Assembly (NCBI RefSeq): GCF_024139115.2
Contig: NC_085141.1
Coordinates: forward strand, 170,450,994 to 170,514,993
Reading direction: 5' to 3'
DNA from: Armigeres subalbatus
Lineage: Eukaryota; Arthropoda; Insecta; Diptera; Culicidae
DNA: 64,000 nt
Translations under genes and position numbers: made by a program
In this document: one piece after another, positions 23,542 to 34,857 of the stretch
How positions within the stretch are numbered: position 1 is the stretch's first letter
Layout: the number at the start of each line of letters is the position of its first letter
Notes under the pieces: generated by a model
What the model was told of the DNA's origin: nothing
The model's database searches: none
The model's input: the letters and a program-made list of their open reading frames with translations, nothing else

Positions 23542-23841
23542 CTTCTTCTTCTTCTTATTGGCATTACATCCCACACTGGGACAGAGCCGCCTTGCAGCTT
23601 AGTGTTCATTAAGCACTTCCACAGTTATTAACTGCGAGGTTTTCTAGCCAGGCTACTATTTTTGCATTCGTTGTATATCATGAGGCTAACACGATGATAT
23701 TTTTATGCCTTAGGAAGTCGAGACACCTTCAATCCGAAAATTGCTTGTGACCGGCACTGGGAATCGAACCCAGCCACCCTCAGCATGGTCTTTGCTTTGT
23801 AGTTGCAAGGTCTTACCGCACGGCTAAGGAGGCCTATCGCA
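23542..23841 (-). mobile_element. Feilai-like SINE with 11-bp target duplication, inside BEL
   Basis: Near full length. It has a TTC triplet tail at the left and a tRNA-like head at the right with the B-box complement GGAATCGAACCC (23,760-23,771) and the end 'cggctaaggaggcc'. The flanking duplication GGCGCAGAGAT is perfect at 23,531-23,541 and 23,842-23,852. This shows insertion by target-primed reverse transcription into the BEL pol region. It is the best proof in the window of SINE mobility. Confidence 0.93.
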
Positions 23842-23852
23842 GGCGCAGAGAT

Positions 23853-24960
23853 ATATTAACTGAAAAGCCGAAATCCATTCCGTGGAAGAATGTGTTGACA
23901 AGATGTGCAGCTCGCTTATAGACTTAGTCCATTTCTGGATCAAAGACGGACTACTGCGAATGAGCGGGGCCGAATCAATGCCGCTTGGTAACCTGTCGAT
24001 GAATGCACAAAAGCGCCTGATAATCTTACTCCAAACGTCACCCAGTCACCGAACTCATTCTTGCCAGTGTTCACCAACAGTTCTTCCATATAACCACATC
24101 AGACATCGCGAATGAAATTCCGTCGTAGGTTCCCATTCGTACCTCAGATTCGCTCAACATACAGCCGTGTGCGCTCTCGTTGTCAAGTTTGCAAGAACTG
24201 TCAAACGATTCCAGCCGTACCAGAAATGTCTCCTCTTCCACCTTCACGACTAAAGGCTTTCTGTCGACCGTTCCCGTACATAGGTATAGACTACTTTGGA
24301 CCAATGCATGTAGTAGTCGGTCGGAGGACAGAGAAACGCTGGGGAGTGCTGATATCTTGCCTGACTGTGCGAGCACTACATCTTGAGCTCGCCTGATAGC
24401 CTCCACGACGGACTCCTGCATCATCGCGCCATCCGGAACTTCATAGCAAGAAGGGGAAACCCCTCTGGCTAAATAAGCGACCGTGGAACAAATTTCATAG
24501 GAGCCAGTCGGGAACTGAAAAGCCTTGCTGCAGTTGAATCAGGAAAAGCTTGCGGAACATTTCATCACTTCGGACACCAAATGGCTGTTCAATCCATCTG
24601 CTTCTCCACACTTTGGTGGAGCTTAAACGCCTCATTCAATCGGTAAAGAAAACCTGAAGCACAACCAACTCCCACGCACACCTACCGATGAACTTCTGAA
24701 ATACAGCGTTAGTTTTAGTTGAACTAACTCATCAACTCACGGCAGTTGACAGAATCAAGCGTAAAGCTCGAAGCGTTGGACGTCGGTGTAACCGTGCGGC
24801 CATCGGGACCAGTGATTCCGAAGCACCAGGGGGAGTGTCGCCAACTTCCTCGTTGCTTCGCACTGCGTTACATCCATCCGCCGTAATGGATACGTACCTG
24901 TTCGTGTCAACAGACCATTAAAAGTGGACGCGTCGCATCACCAAAATGCTAGTTAAGGCA
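23853..24960 (+). pseudogene. BEL/Pao integrase
   Basis: The zinc-binding end reads SRCQVCKNCQTIP (about 24,174-24,212), followed by MSPLPPSRL (24,227) and PYIGIDYFGPM (24,274-24,306), which holds the first catalytic aspartate. CLTVRALHLELA is at about 24,360. A second catalytic block (SDRGTNFIGA in composite frames) is near 24,470-24,510, and a third region is near 24,560-24,640. Frameshifts interrupt each part. Integrase would insert the element's DNA into chromosomes. Confidence 0.85.
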
Positions 24961-25849
24961 AAAACACTTGAGATATAAACACCGATAAACGTCAGCAGGG
25001 AAGAGTAGATGAATAATTGCAAAGCCAGAGAGTGTGTTCCTACAAACCAACTTAAAATACTATTTTCTTAATTCTACTTGAAATTATTGCTTATGTACTA
25101 CTTAATAATATCCTACAGTGCAATATTTATTCTAAATGAACCACATAGCATGAATTGGCGGTCTCATGTTGTTGGCCAATAGCTAAATCTAATCTAATAC
25201 TACGTCTAGTAAGCACAGGTAAGATATCAACAAAATTAAAAGATATTATGTACTTATTCTAACATTAAACACAAGCACACAGCCATTGAAACTAAACCAT
25301 ACTGAAAACTCCAAGCAAAGGCAGAAGTGATCAGTATCAGGATTCAAAAGTGATCACCCACCACCGATTAAAGGACTAAATAACTAAAAAGAGACACTAA
25401 ATGTAAGTCACCATAAAATTACCTTTATACCATTACATATGCTATTACTCCTAAATGATACATATATACAAATATGAAACCTTAAATCTATTATGAACAA
25501 CATGTAACACTCATATTACGTATCAAATTATGTCATTTGTCAGGATTTTTTTAACGCTACTGTCGTCATCGTCACAGCAGCTGATTGGCTTCAATAAATC
25601 GTTTAAAGAACCAGGAAATTTGTCTCTTTCGTTGCAATGTTTGGAAAATAAATAATATTTCAGCATTAGGGAGAATAGTTTCATACTTTTGATATAATGG
25701 AAAATGAAAAAGTTGAATAGGATTTAAGAAATTATTTTAATGAACATGAATACATCATGAGCATTATGACCGTAGAATTCCTTGTAGCTTATACTCCGTG
25801 ACTGACTAGAACTTGAGAAAGTTTCCTTAAACCTAAAATTGCCTAGACT
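24961..25849. other. AT-rich stretch after integrase, possible BEL 3' UTR/LTR
   Basis: No frame of interest. Position and base composition fit a BEL 3' untranslated region plus LTR. AATAAA-type signals occur near 25,593 and 25,648. The absence of a second copy upstream of gag means the LTR limits cannot be drawn. Confidence 0.35.
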
Positions 25850-25936
25850 GGCAAATTCAGGAATCGAACCCAGCAACCTTCAGTATAGTCTTGCTTTGTA
25901 GCCGCGCATTTTGACACACGCCCAAGGAAGGCCCTG
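25850..25936 (-). mobile_element. Feilai-like head fragment
   Basis: Antisense head with 'aggaatcgaacccagcaacc', then 'cttgctttgtagccgcgc' and 'cccaaggaaggccc'. Only the tRNA-related part and the start of the body remain. Confidence 0.7.
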
Positions 25937-26007
25937 TATATCATGGTGGTAGGCTACGATGAGACTCTATGGTTAGGGAACGTCAAGAAAAATTCTAAGC
26001 CGAATTT

Positions 26008-26092
26008 CTTGCCGGGTTGGGGAAATGAACTCAGCCAGCTTCAGCATCATCTGTTTTGTAACCTTGTATTTCATCACAAAGCAAAGGAAGGC
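26008..26092 (-). mobile_element. Second, more decayed Feilai-like head
   Basis: The phrase order 'gaaatgaactcagccagc', 'ttcagcatcatct', 'ttttgtaacc', 'caaaggaaggc' matches the antisense Feilai head with many substitutions. It lies 75 bp from the previous fragment, suggesting independent insertions or a local duplication. Confidence 0.5.
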
Positions 26093-28159
26093 TTCGGTTG
26101 TAATCCATATATCGAAGTGCAACGTACACGCATCATACTATGAAGTGGATAATGGACATTGTGAAAAGTCTTTCCAAAACGCTTTAGCTTTTGCAACACG
26201 TTGCCAGAGCTATCCTATATTAGCATTATTTTCTATTTCTACCAACCAGACGACAATCCCGTCACCAACGTCACTGTCGCTATGCATTGTACCATTAGCA
26301 TGGCATGCTGTTTACATACATTCAAATGAGTAGTAATTACGATTAAAAAGAAATACACAGAGACTACTCCAAATGAATGTTTCAAACAAAAATCCTGTGC
26401 CTCTAGTCAAAAACAGACAGTACACTGAAAATTAGTTGGCATGCCTCTGGGTGTACTCCTAACCGGACTGGTACGATGTGGAAGCTATATAGTATATATG
26501 TTTCTGATTTCTATCTTTGTACATTCCCTTAATGAAACAGGGTGGCTCTTATCTGAAAAGTAAAATACATTGATTATCCATGGTTGTATTGGCAACAATT
26601 TTTTAGTTAATAACAGAACACAGGATTCAAAACTCGAATCTATGTTTAAACAACGTTTGAACAACGGTTTTGTTTCAAATATCAAACAGACCCAGGGTCT
26701 ACCCTGGCCAAAGCGGTGCTCAGGTAGCAAGTGCCACCTCTGATGGTGACAACTTCAAGGTTTTTGTTTCAGCCACTCTCCTGGCCCTCCATGGTCGTTG
26801 CTAATGACTTTTGCGCAATACAAACGAATGTGCATGCCTCTGCAAAGCGTGGCCTCGATCTCGCAAGTGGAGTAAATCCGTGCCTCAACCCGACAGAACT
26901 AGCGTTCGGAAGCTGATCCTGACTGGACGCCGTCCTCCAGTTCCAACGCAACGGGTTACTCACTAGCAATCTTAACGGGCTGCTGCCGCGAAACGAAAGG
27001 AAAATGAATTACTTAACAACCAGTCTGTCCAGTTGCAATCTAGCCGTACACTACCCGACTGGAGGTTGCTTTGAGTCTTTTGGTTGAAGCGGTACTTTAC
27101 AGAACCTACAGAAACATGTGGGAGCTTCTAAGACGACATCCAGGATGGGTCTAATTGAGAAGAGAGCGGTAAGGGTTCCACTTGTCAAAAACATCTTGCA
27201 CTCCTGCAAAGAAGTACAAAAACAGTTCGCTGGCTGCCACTCTTTGCGAGACGGAGCGAAATGACTAATAAAAATATTGTTGTTGACATTTTCCTTCTTA
27301 TTACACTGAGAGTAACAGACAAATTCTATTCTCAGACCTTAAGGCATTGTGCAATTAAAAGTTTATTTACTCGAATGGAGGCTTTATTGTTTGCAGATGG
27401 GTGGTGACATCATGAATATATGTTAAAGTGACAAACCTAATTTTCAAAACGAGCAATAGTTTCTAGATAATATCAAACCTCATTTGGTTGATTTAGGTTT
27501 TATTCACACTAAACGATTAATCCAACCTTGCGGCGATGAAAGGCATCAGAATAGTGCGCTTTAAAATAGTTAAAAAGCAGTACAACCATGTAAAAAAATA
27601 CGCAAGCGAAAAAACGACCTCAACGAAATTAGATTTTTGTAGATACATAAAAACTGTTTAAATAATGGAAAAATCTCAAACTATGCCGTGTCAGTTTTTA
27701 AATTTGAATGAAACGTCATGTGAAAAAATACTTCAAATTCAACTCTAGTGTACATTAGAAAACCTGATAAAATTCGCAACAGATCTACTATTTTTCCCAC
27801 TATTTTGTTTTTGCTTTTATTTAGTTATATCATATCAGTAAATGTATATAGAAATCACTTCAAAAATCATTGCTCTAACGACAGCTCGAGGATCTGTAGT
27901 GAACTAAATGCTGAATGTCCTTTAATAAAAAGTAAAAGAATTAGGTCAAAAACTAGGAACTTGTTTATGACCAAGTCCGACTATTTACATAAAATCAAAG
28001 TTAAGAAAATTATTTTGAACTTTTAGTAGTGGAATGTCTTCAACTTGTCGAATGTCGTCTTTACAAACTTATGGCGACAAGTACGAATCAAAAAATCCAC
28101 TGACTATCAGCAAAGTACCTACGGATCTTGCTCTCATGTCATTGCGGTTTACTGCATGA
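26093..28159. other. Spacer without a recognisable gene
   Basis: A GC-richer part at 26,690-26,970 contains frames of about 60 codons on both strands, with no recognised domain. The part at 27,260-28,020 is strongly AT-rich. A 92-codon frame at 27,748-28,026 is Ile/Lys/Asn/Ser-rich, as expected from AT-rich DNA, and is not called a gene. Confidence 0.5.
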
Positions 28160-28492
28160 TGCACTTCTGCACTAATCGCGAACGAAAGCGAAACTGTTCC
28201 ATCTAACAACGTAGCGCAACGCGGATCAGCCTGGCTTCATGTGACGCTACAAAACTTTGTTGATTCACCACCTGCAGTCAGTGAAGCAACACAACGCGAC
28301 CGCTCTGCAGGCAGACCACGCGTGAGCGGGCGGCCTTGCACCGCACATCATGACCGACTGTTGCCGCCGCAGCCGAAGAGCGCAAAGATATCGGCGGTTG
28401 AGGTTGAGCCACCACCATCAGTTGCGAAGGCGCGCAACTCCACCGGACCAGCAGCAGCTGCAGCAGGGACCCACCTGGCACAATTTGGTTAG
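28160..28492 (+). CDS. Possible exon, low confidence, unidentified product
   Basis: A 111-codon frame opens after the TGA at 28,157 and has no ATG. Its composition differs sharply from the surroundings: GC-rich, CpG-rich, with the phrases VEVEPPPSVAKARNSTG and a run of five alanines followed by GTHLAQFG. The frame's stop lies within GTTAGT, which could be a splice donor after 'cacaatttg', as expected for an internal exon. A different frame gives a Gln-rich phrase (PDQQQLQQG), so the reading frame is not certain. A CpG-rich 5' UTR is an equally good alternative. No domain is recognised. Confidence 0.3.
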   Translation, partial: CTSALIANESETVPSNNVAQRGSAWLHVTLQNFVDSPPAVSEATQRDRSAGRPRVSGRPCTAHHDRLLPPQPKSAKISAVEVEPPPSVAKARNSTGPAAAAAGTHLAQFG

Positions 28493-30010
28493 TTTTATTT
28501 CTGTACCCGTGGTCTCAAGACGTAAATCGCGGACGCGCGTTCGCGTTCCTCGGAATCCTTGGAACAAACCCCCAGGCGATTGTTTCACTAGAAGAAGTGT
28601 GTTAATCGCGAGAGTTTTTTTCTGTTCTATGCGAATTATTCTCCATGATTTTTGTTCTGGATTTGGTCTTTGGCGCTTTTGGAGGACATCCTCGATAAAC
28701 GCAGTGCAAGGATAACTGCTGAAGGAGCTATTGTCAAATTTGTGCTTATAAGAAGAGACTGGGAGATTATGATGCCGTTACGTAATAAAGCCTTCGAGTG
28801 CAATCCAAGCTTGATTGCATAACAATCGTAAACAGCAATTATTTCTGGACAGTATAAAATGGAAAGGATTTACAAATTGAAGAAGAAACATTGTTAATAG
28901 ACGTTCAAAATCAGTAACCTTTTCTCAGAAAATGTGTGGTGGAAAATTTAGCACCAGTGAAAGTGAGAATACAATTGCTGTTGCGAACTTAACAAATATT
29001 GTGTAATATGAATTTTGCCCACAAATTTTGTCTGAGAGCATCAAAAAGTTCAATAACAGCCAAGTATTTTTTCATTGGAAATTGCCAGGTGCTAAACTAC
29101 GAAAATAGGAACTGCAACTAATACTACATAATATCACTTTGAAGAGTGAGAACACATGAAGTTTCTCAAACACACGAGAAACTTTCAGTACCTATAATTT
29201 GGCAATCTTATTGAGATTTTGTCGAAATACGTGCTTTTGAACAAGGATTCAAAATTAAACAAGAAACCCTATTTTGGCCATAAATGTCACATTAGACACA
29301 TTGAAGACCTTTACCAAGCTAGAAATAATTTGCGAAAAAAAATAAAAATAAATGTTCATTAAAAAAATCGTTTTTTGAAAATGAATGGTTGGAAGCAATT
29401 TCTGAAATTTGAATTTAATTTTCTTTATTTATCAAAGAAACAGGGACAATTATCCCTAAACAGGTCGAAACAGGTGAATGATACTTTTAGTGTTCTTGGA
29501 TCACTTGGGTTCAATCCCGTCATATCGGCCGCAATCTGAAAGACTTACGGTATGAAAAGTTGATGAATTCGTTCGAACTAACAAGTCACAGTGTATTTTG
29601 AGTCACAGTTTCGGGAACAACAGTCACGTTTTCTGGGACGTTCTGGAGAACGTGACTGATATTCCTGAACCCATGAATATAATCACGGTATATTTTGGCT
29701 AGTTCACGAATTCGAGAACGTTTGTTTTGCGTGGAACAGGTCGTGTGACACCTTAAACTTTATGATTTTATGAAACAATGATAGAAATTGTGCTTTCATA
29801 GTTCTCAAGGACCATGGTTCGATTCCCAGTTGGTTTTGTGTTTGTATTTTCATTGTAGCCGCTAGATGTTACACTTGCGCTTTTGTGCTGCAAAAAGTTC
29901 CATATACGACGCATCGTGCATAATTCAGACCATAAGTTAATCACATAGTAGTGTTATTATTCAAAGAAGAAGTTGAAGAAATTATGTTCTGATGGTTCGT
30001 AGGCTACTTG
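28493..30010. other. Spacer without a recognisable gene
   Basis: CpG-richer until about 28,570, then AT-rich. A box B-like phrase (GGTTCGATTCCC) at about 29,816-29,827 suggests a decayed tRNA-derived element, but no matching A box and tail could be paired. No coding region is visible. Confidence 0.45.
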
Positions 30011-30591
30011 GGATCAATCCACTCATATCGCACGTAGGACAGATCGGTACTCTCGATTGCAAAACCTCTAGTACTCTTTGTATACGTTCTGAGATTCAGC
30101 AAGTAATCTCGAGTAAAATTAGGAATAATTTCAATTATCTTTATTTTTGTAATGTCTACATCTATCAAAAACCGACTAATAAGTTTTATCTTTTGATAGA
30201 AATGTCTTAGTAGTTTGTTTTAATGTTTTGACAATTTCCTCCAAAGACTCCCATTATAGTCTATAACCGTTTTAGATGGTACTGTACATTATCTCCTCAA
30301 AAAAAAACAATGAAACAATGATTTTCAATTCGTTTTTCAAGAGTTGAACCTCTGATTAAATTATTTTGATGTCTATTTTCAAAGGAGTACGATAATAAAC
30401 ACTAGCGGAGGTAAGCTGGGGCATGATGGGGCATGTGATCAAAGAAATCGATTATTTTCCTTGCAATTCAATTATATACTCCAAGATTGTTCTGAGAAGA
30501 AAAAAAAAAGGTTTTCCGCTAATTTTTATAATTACTGACCCAACAAATCGAACACTTTCCTCGAAATTTAATTATGTACGCTAAAATTGTC

Positions 30592-31192
30592 TTGAGCTTG
30601 ATTGACTGCTCGTAGTTGCTACTCCATTATGACCAGATCAGCTGTTCTCGCACAGGAAACCAACAGATGTTTGGGACCAGCTCTCATCTTCAATGTACAA
30701 GTACTGATGATCTCATTTGTTAAGTCATACTGGCGCCTGCCACGTCAGAATGCAAGTCAATGTAGGGAAGGGGGAGGAAATGATGATGTAATCACTCGCC
30801 CACTGTAAGAAGAATATACCTCTGCACTTGCCACGAGTTCGTGCGGAATTGTTGGAATTTTTGGGTTAGGTTCGAGAGGCAGAGGTCCGTCTTGGTCAAC
30901 GAGCTGCCAATGTGATAGATAGGAGAAAGCAACTGATGGAATTTCTAATTGTATGTTTGGAAACGCACTTTATAGTTCATTTCCAATTCTAGCAGATTAC
31001 TGTTAGAATATTCAAGTTGAAGGTATAGGAATTGAGATGGAAACGGTATGAAAGTCCATTTCCAGTTCTAGCGATTGGTAGAGTATTTGAAATATAGAGA
31101 AAGATACAAAGCAGGAAAATGGAACGGGCTTGGGATTGAACCCACGACCTCCTGCGTATGAGGCAGAAGCAGTAGCCATATGACTACCAAGC
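30592..31192 (-). mobile_element. tRNA-derived SINE (Met/Ile-like head), copy B only
   Basis: The tRNA-like head is antisense at 31,121-31,192. Its anticodon-arm loop reads CTCATAC (anticodon CAT) and its T arm GTGGGTTCAATCCCA. A body of about 500 bp runs leftward and includes 'aatgcaagtcaatgtaggg'. Copy A lacks this block at about 1,075. The acceptor stem is imperfect, so it is a SINE head and not a gene for tRNA. Confidence 0.65.
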
Positions 31193-31591
31193 GCTAAAAT
31201 AGTTCTAAGAAAAAAATTGATTTTCTGCCAATTTTTATAGTCACTGGCGGAGTTCAGTTGGGGCACGATAGGACACGTAACCCACCAAATCGATTTATTT
31301 TGAAATTTATATACGCCAAAATGACTGTGAGAAAAAAATGATTTTCCACCATTTTTTTATAACAACTGATCCACCAAATCAAATATTTCCCTTGATATTT
31401 AATTATATACGCTTAAATAGTTTTAATAAAAAAACTGATTTTCCATCATTGTTTTCTTTGACCTATGCCAAACAACTTTTTGATTGTATGGCTATTTAGG
31501 TCAAACGACATTTTCGATCAAACCGCATTTTCGGTTAAATTGCCTGTTAGAGACAATTATTTTTTCAGCCAAATGAGCAGTTCAACCGAAT

Positions 31592-31664
31592 GACGAGCTC
31601 GGTTCTCTAGTCACTTATCTGCCTTACAAGAAGGATGTCGTGGGATCAATCCCAGACTTGTCCC
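31592..31664 (+). repeat. tRNA-derived SINE head (copy B of 1,352-1,418)
   Basis: GACGAGCTCGG at the start, CGTGGGATCAATCCCAG as T arm and ACTTGTCCC as acceptor end. More complete than copy A. The D arm is eroded and no anticodon stem of five pairs forms, so it is a relic. Confidence 0.6.
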
Positions 31665-32027
31665 TATTATAAAAAAAATGTGGCGTGGACTACATCACTT
31701 TCTTTGGTGAATCCTCGTTCTATACTTCAGTTTATCTACCCTACTAATTGGCTTCCTTTCTGTGGTATTTCTATGGATGCAGAGGTATTCACGGTTTCTA
31801 GTAGCACCAATAACTGCATGCTCATTTCCCTCCTTTCCCAACTGACTGTAAGGACTTGGCCGGTGCCGTTATTGATCTTGTGATGATTTCGAGCTGCTAT
31901 ACTATACTATACTTCGAGAATAGGTAATAAATCCAAACCTCTATTCACTTGGATCTTAGTGGAATTTACACCAGTTTTGAGCAATCACGGATTAGCAACT
32001 TTTGACATGCACAGTACAGTCAAATTA

Positions 32028-32600
32028 AGCAAAACCATTTTCGACCTAATAACCGTTTTGGCCAAAAGTTCAATCCGCCGAAATGGAGTTCGGCTTAACG
32101 TTTTATTCGGCCTAGTGGCATTCGAACTAATGGCTTTCCGTCGGGAAGCGCCGTTTCGCCGAAGGTCACAAGGTCATAACCCATCTGGGCCATCTGGTCG
32201 TTTAGCCAAAAATGCACTTTGGTCAAGATGGTCGTTTGGCAGAAAGGGCCGTTTGGCTGATAACGTGATTTGATCATAATGGACTAACGGGAAAAAATTG
32301 TTCGAACGAACAAGTCCTTTGGCCAAAAAAGGCGAATAATTCATCAAGTGGAAATAATCGTACGGCAGAAATAATCTTTTGACCAAACAGATTTTTTCAA
32401 ACATTTTTGGCCATATTATTTGTTCAGTATATGATATTTTCGGCCGTATATATGTACGGTAAAATGGTACTTTTTGCCAAACGACCTTTTCGGCAAAACC
32501 CAAAACGGCATTTTCGACCAAATGACCTATTCGGTCGAACCAGTTCGGTTATCTATCCCTTTCGGTCAAATTACATTTTCGGAAAACCTTGGATTCCTAT
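32028..32600 (+). repeat. Degenerate minisatellite, GGCC-type units (copy B)
   Basis: Irregular units of about 20 bp such as 'cgttttggccaaaa', 'cgtttggcagaaagggcc' and 'cgaccaaatgacctattcgg', in alternating orientation. Frames on both strands are translations of the repeat and are not genes. Copy A has the array at 2,488-2,960, shorter by small deletions. Confidence 0.7.
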
Positions 32601-33300
32601 TGTTGAATTTAAAAAAAAAATCGAGAAAGTGTAAAAATTTCGCAAAATTCTTAATAATTTGAGTGAAAATTCCGGAAAACAGTTAAGAATTTAAGAGAAA
32701 TGAAAAAAACCGTTAAAATTTCAAAAAATTTCACACAAAAATTCCTAAGAACTTTCCATGGTCTCCCGTTGAAGCTCTTGAGAAGTTGTAGTGGGTATTA
32801 AAAAAAATTCTAAAAATTCCAAACATTTTCCTTTAAGAATTCTATAATTTTTTTTTATTTAGAAAAATTTTCCTTGAGAAACCCCTTGGAAATTGCAAAC
32901 GAAAACAATGAAACAACGATTTTCGGACAGGAACACACCTCTATCAGGCCCCCATGGTCAAGATTTCGATGAGTGCACACTTAAAATAGAATGTCAGATG
33001 CTGCGTTTAGATATTGGGCACAATGTATTGGGGGAAGATCCCCCAGCGCAGGACACCTCCCAATACTGGACGCTTCTCAAAACGACGCTTGCAGCCACCA
33101 CCACCAGCGGTACATAAAAAAGCTATTAAAAAATCCTTTACCTGCATGGAATATCAGATTATCATGTTGTAAACTTTGTACAAAATATGAAATATAACAA
33201 AAATGTCAAAAACAATTCATGTTTCGCCTTACTTTAGAAGGTTTGAATCAACAATTTTAAAGTCAATCGAATGCATTCTGGCTATGTGGAGATGGTTTAT
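32601..33300. other. Duplicated spacer
   Basis: Matches A 2,961-3,500 and 5,606-5,721 with A's 1.8-kb insertion absent. The uninterrupted target of A's Feilai copy lies at about 33,125-33,140. Nothing coding is recognised. Confidence 0.5.
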
Positions 33301-33452
33301 ATTAGCCATTTTTTCATTAGCGGCTTTTTGACTGACTTGTGATATTTCATTCGTAAAAGTAAAACGCAATTCATTTCATATCAAATCATGCATACATTTG
33401 TTATGAGATATGCTCAGTTGTTAAGTTGAAGGATATCCGAAACGATATGTAA

Positions 33453-33806
33453 TCAATTAAATCTGTTAAACGAAAGTTTGAGCTGAAAAATGAGTAATTT
33501 TTTGAAGGCACTTGGTGTAACTGGGCTGAGCCCCGGCCATTTGTTAAATATATTATGAAACTGTGGTGCAAAATCAATTGCTGTATCCGATAGCTGTCCC
33601 CCGGGTCCGGACAGTGAAATTTTTCGTTTGATAAAATATTCATTCTTTACAACTTTTTTGTTAAACATACTTCGTGTGATATGTGCCACCACAAATATTG
33701 CCCTCCGCTCGCTTTCAAATTGACTTCTATAAAAACATTCTTCATGCCTGCCGTATCCTAACGGAACTATCAATTCTATACTTTCGCCTCTAATTCTATC
33801 ATGAAT
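33453..33806 (-). CDS. Unidentified open frame fragment, interrupted by a transposon
   Basis: On the minus strand the frame is open for 118 codons and contains phrases unlike AT-rich noise (IRGESIELIVPLGYGR, FESERRAIFVVAHITRS, SLSGPGGQLSDTAIDF). It has no ATG of its own. At its 5' side it runs into the 688-bp element at 33,815-34,502. If the element and one 8-bp duplication are removed, the frame extends only about 11 more codons to a stop. It could be a relic exon, an old insertion of foreign origin, or chance. I recognise no family. Copy A has no equivalent. Confidence 0.25.
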   Translation of the reverse strand: MHDRIRGESIELIVPLGYGRHEECFYRSQFESERRAIFVVAHITRSMFNKKVVKNEYFIKRKISLSGPGGQLSDTAIDFAPQFHNIFNKWPGLSPVTPSAFKKLLIFQLKLSFNRFN

Positions 33807-33814
33807 ATGTACGT

Positions 33815-34502
33815 TAGGGTGGCTCAAATCAGTTTTGAAAATTTTGTTCAAATTTTTGATAGGCCGCTCATATTCAGTTCTATTTGATGCCCTGATAGCT
33901 CTGGACAAAATTTCAATAAATCGGTCAACGTTTGGGCGATTGCTAAACTCGTTGGAAGTTTATGGTCGTATAGAAACATCCAAAACAGTAAATTGCAGCT
34001 GGACTACACAACTTACGATGAAGAACTATGATACTCATTCAGATCTTGAGATTTAATACAGAATGTTATACAGAAAACCGCGAGAAGATTAGAGTTTGCC
34101 TGTCTAAGTTATTAGCATTTCTCTGAAGTGGGGTTTGATCAAATTTCGTTTCTTTTACCTTTGAAGAGAAATAAATTTACCCTACAAAACTCCAGTAAAA
34201 TGCTAATATCTTTTGCCTAATAAACTCTAATATTCTCGCGGTTTTCAGCATAACATTCTGTATTTTATTTTACAAGATCTGAATGAGTATCATGGTTCTT
34301 GGATCGTAAATTGGGCCGTCCAACTGCAAATCACTGTTTTTGGATGTTTCTGCATACATTTTTGCATAAGCTTCCAACGAGTTTAGCACCGCCCAAACGT
34401 TGACCGATTTGGCTGAAATTTTGTCCAGAGCATCAGGGCATCAAACCGAATAAGAGGGCGGCCCATCAAAAAATTTGAAAAAGTGTTTTTTGAGCCACCC
34501 TA
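33815..34502. mobile_element. Palindromic hAT-like MITE with perfect 8-bp target duplication
   Basis: 688 bp with long inverted arms. The ends are TAGGGTGGCTCAAA and its complement, and the target duplication ATGTACGT is perfect at 33,807-33,814 and 34,503-34,510. Eight-base duplications and ends of the Y-A-N-N-G type are features of hAT transposons. It has no transposase frame, so it is non-autonomous. Inner arms pair 'ttgataggccgc' with 'gcggcccatcaa' and 'cgcgagaagattagag' with 'ctctaatattctcgcg'. A decayed relative is at 5,722-6,511. Confidence 0.92.
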
Positions 34503-34510
34503 ATGTACGT

Positions 34511-34857
34511 CCAAGTTTGGAAGATGATATTAGCATTTCCATATCATTGTAAATCGTTTAACTTCACGTAGAAGTAACACACACACAAAATCATTAATTT
34601 AGTGTACTTCAATTCAAGTGTTTTTTCTTGGTAAGCTATCAGACTACACAAACAACCAAGAAAGCCGTGTGGTGTCGGCAGCTGGTTATCTGGCTACGGA
34701 TTGTCTGTTCCAGTGGTAAAAGTCCACCATACAGATAACCCCTAATTCTCGGTGTGATGCGGCTTTATGCTTACCGTGCCTACGAATGGTTAGTGGGGTC
34801 TAATAAGAACCTAACCGCAAACGGAGCCTGTGAAGCACCAGGGTCCCCTTTCCCAGG
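34511..34857. other. Copy B-specific unique stretch
   Basis: Moderate GC content from 34,655. It has the look of a LINE 3' untranslated region ('cagataacccctaattctcg', then 'gtggggtctaataagaacc'), but no coding part is attached. Not identified. Confidence 0.3.

Larger units (their letters stand above)
17352..24960 (+). mobile_element. BEL/Pao LTR retrotransposon, degraded and nested
   Basis: In order: gag with zinc knuckle (17,352-18,930), aspartic protease (20,943-21,350), reverse transcriptase (about 21,800-22,650), RNase H (about 22,760-23,470) and integrase (about 23,860-24,900). This is the BEL/Pao order (Pao-type pol, peptidase A17 family). The reading frame is broken dozens of times. 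An antisense LINE and a Feilai SINE are inserted in it. No 5' LTR is visible between the end of the duplication at 17,196 and the gag start. A 3' LTR may lie in 24,960-25,660 but cannot be shown without its partner. Confidence 0.9.

Noticed and set aside
32095..32662. Several 60-115 codon frames in copy B
   Set aside because: They translate the GGCC-type minisatellite.
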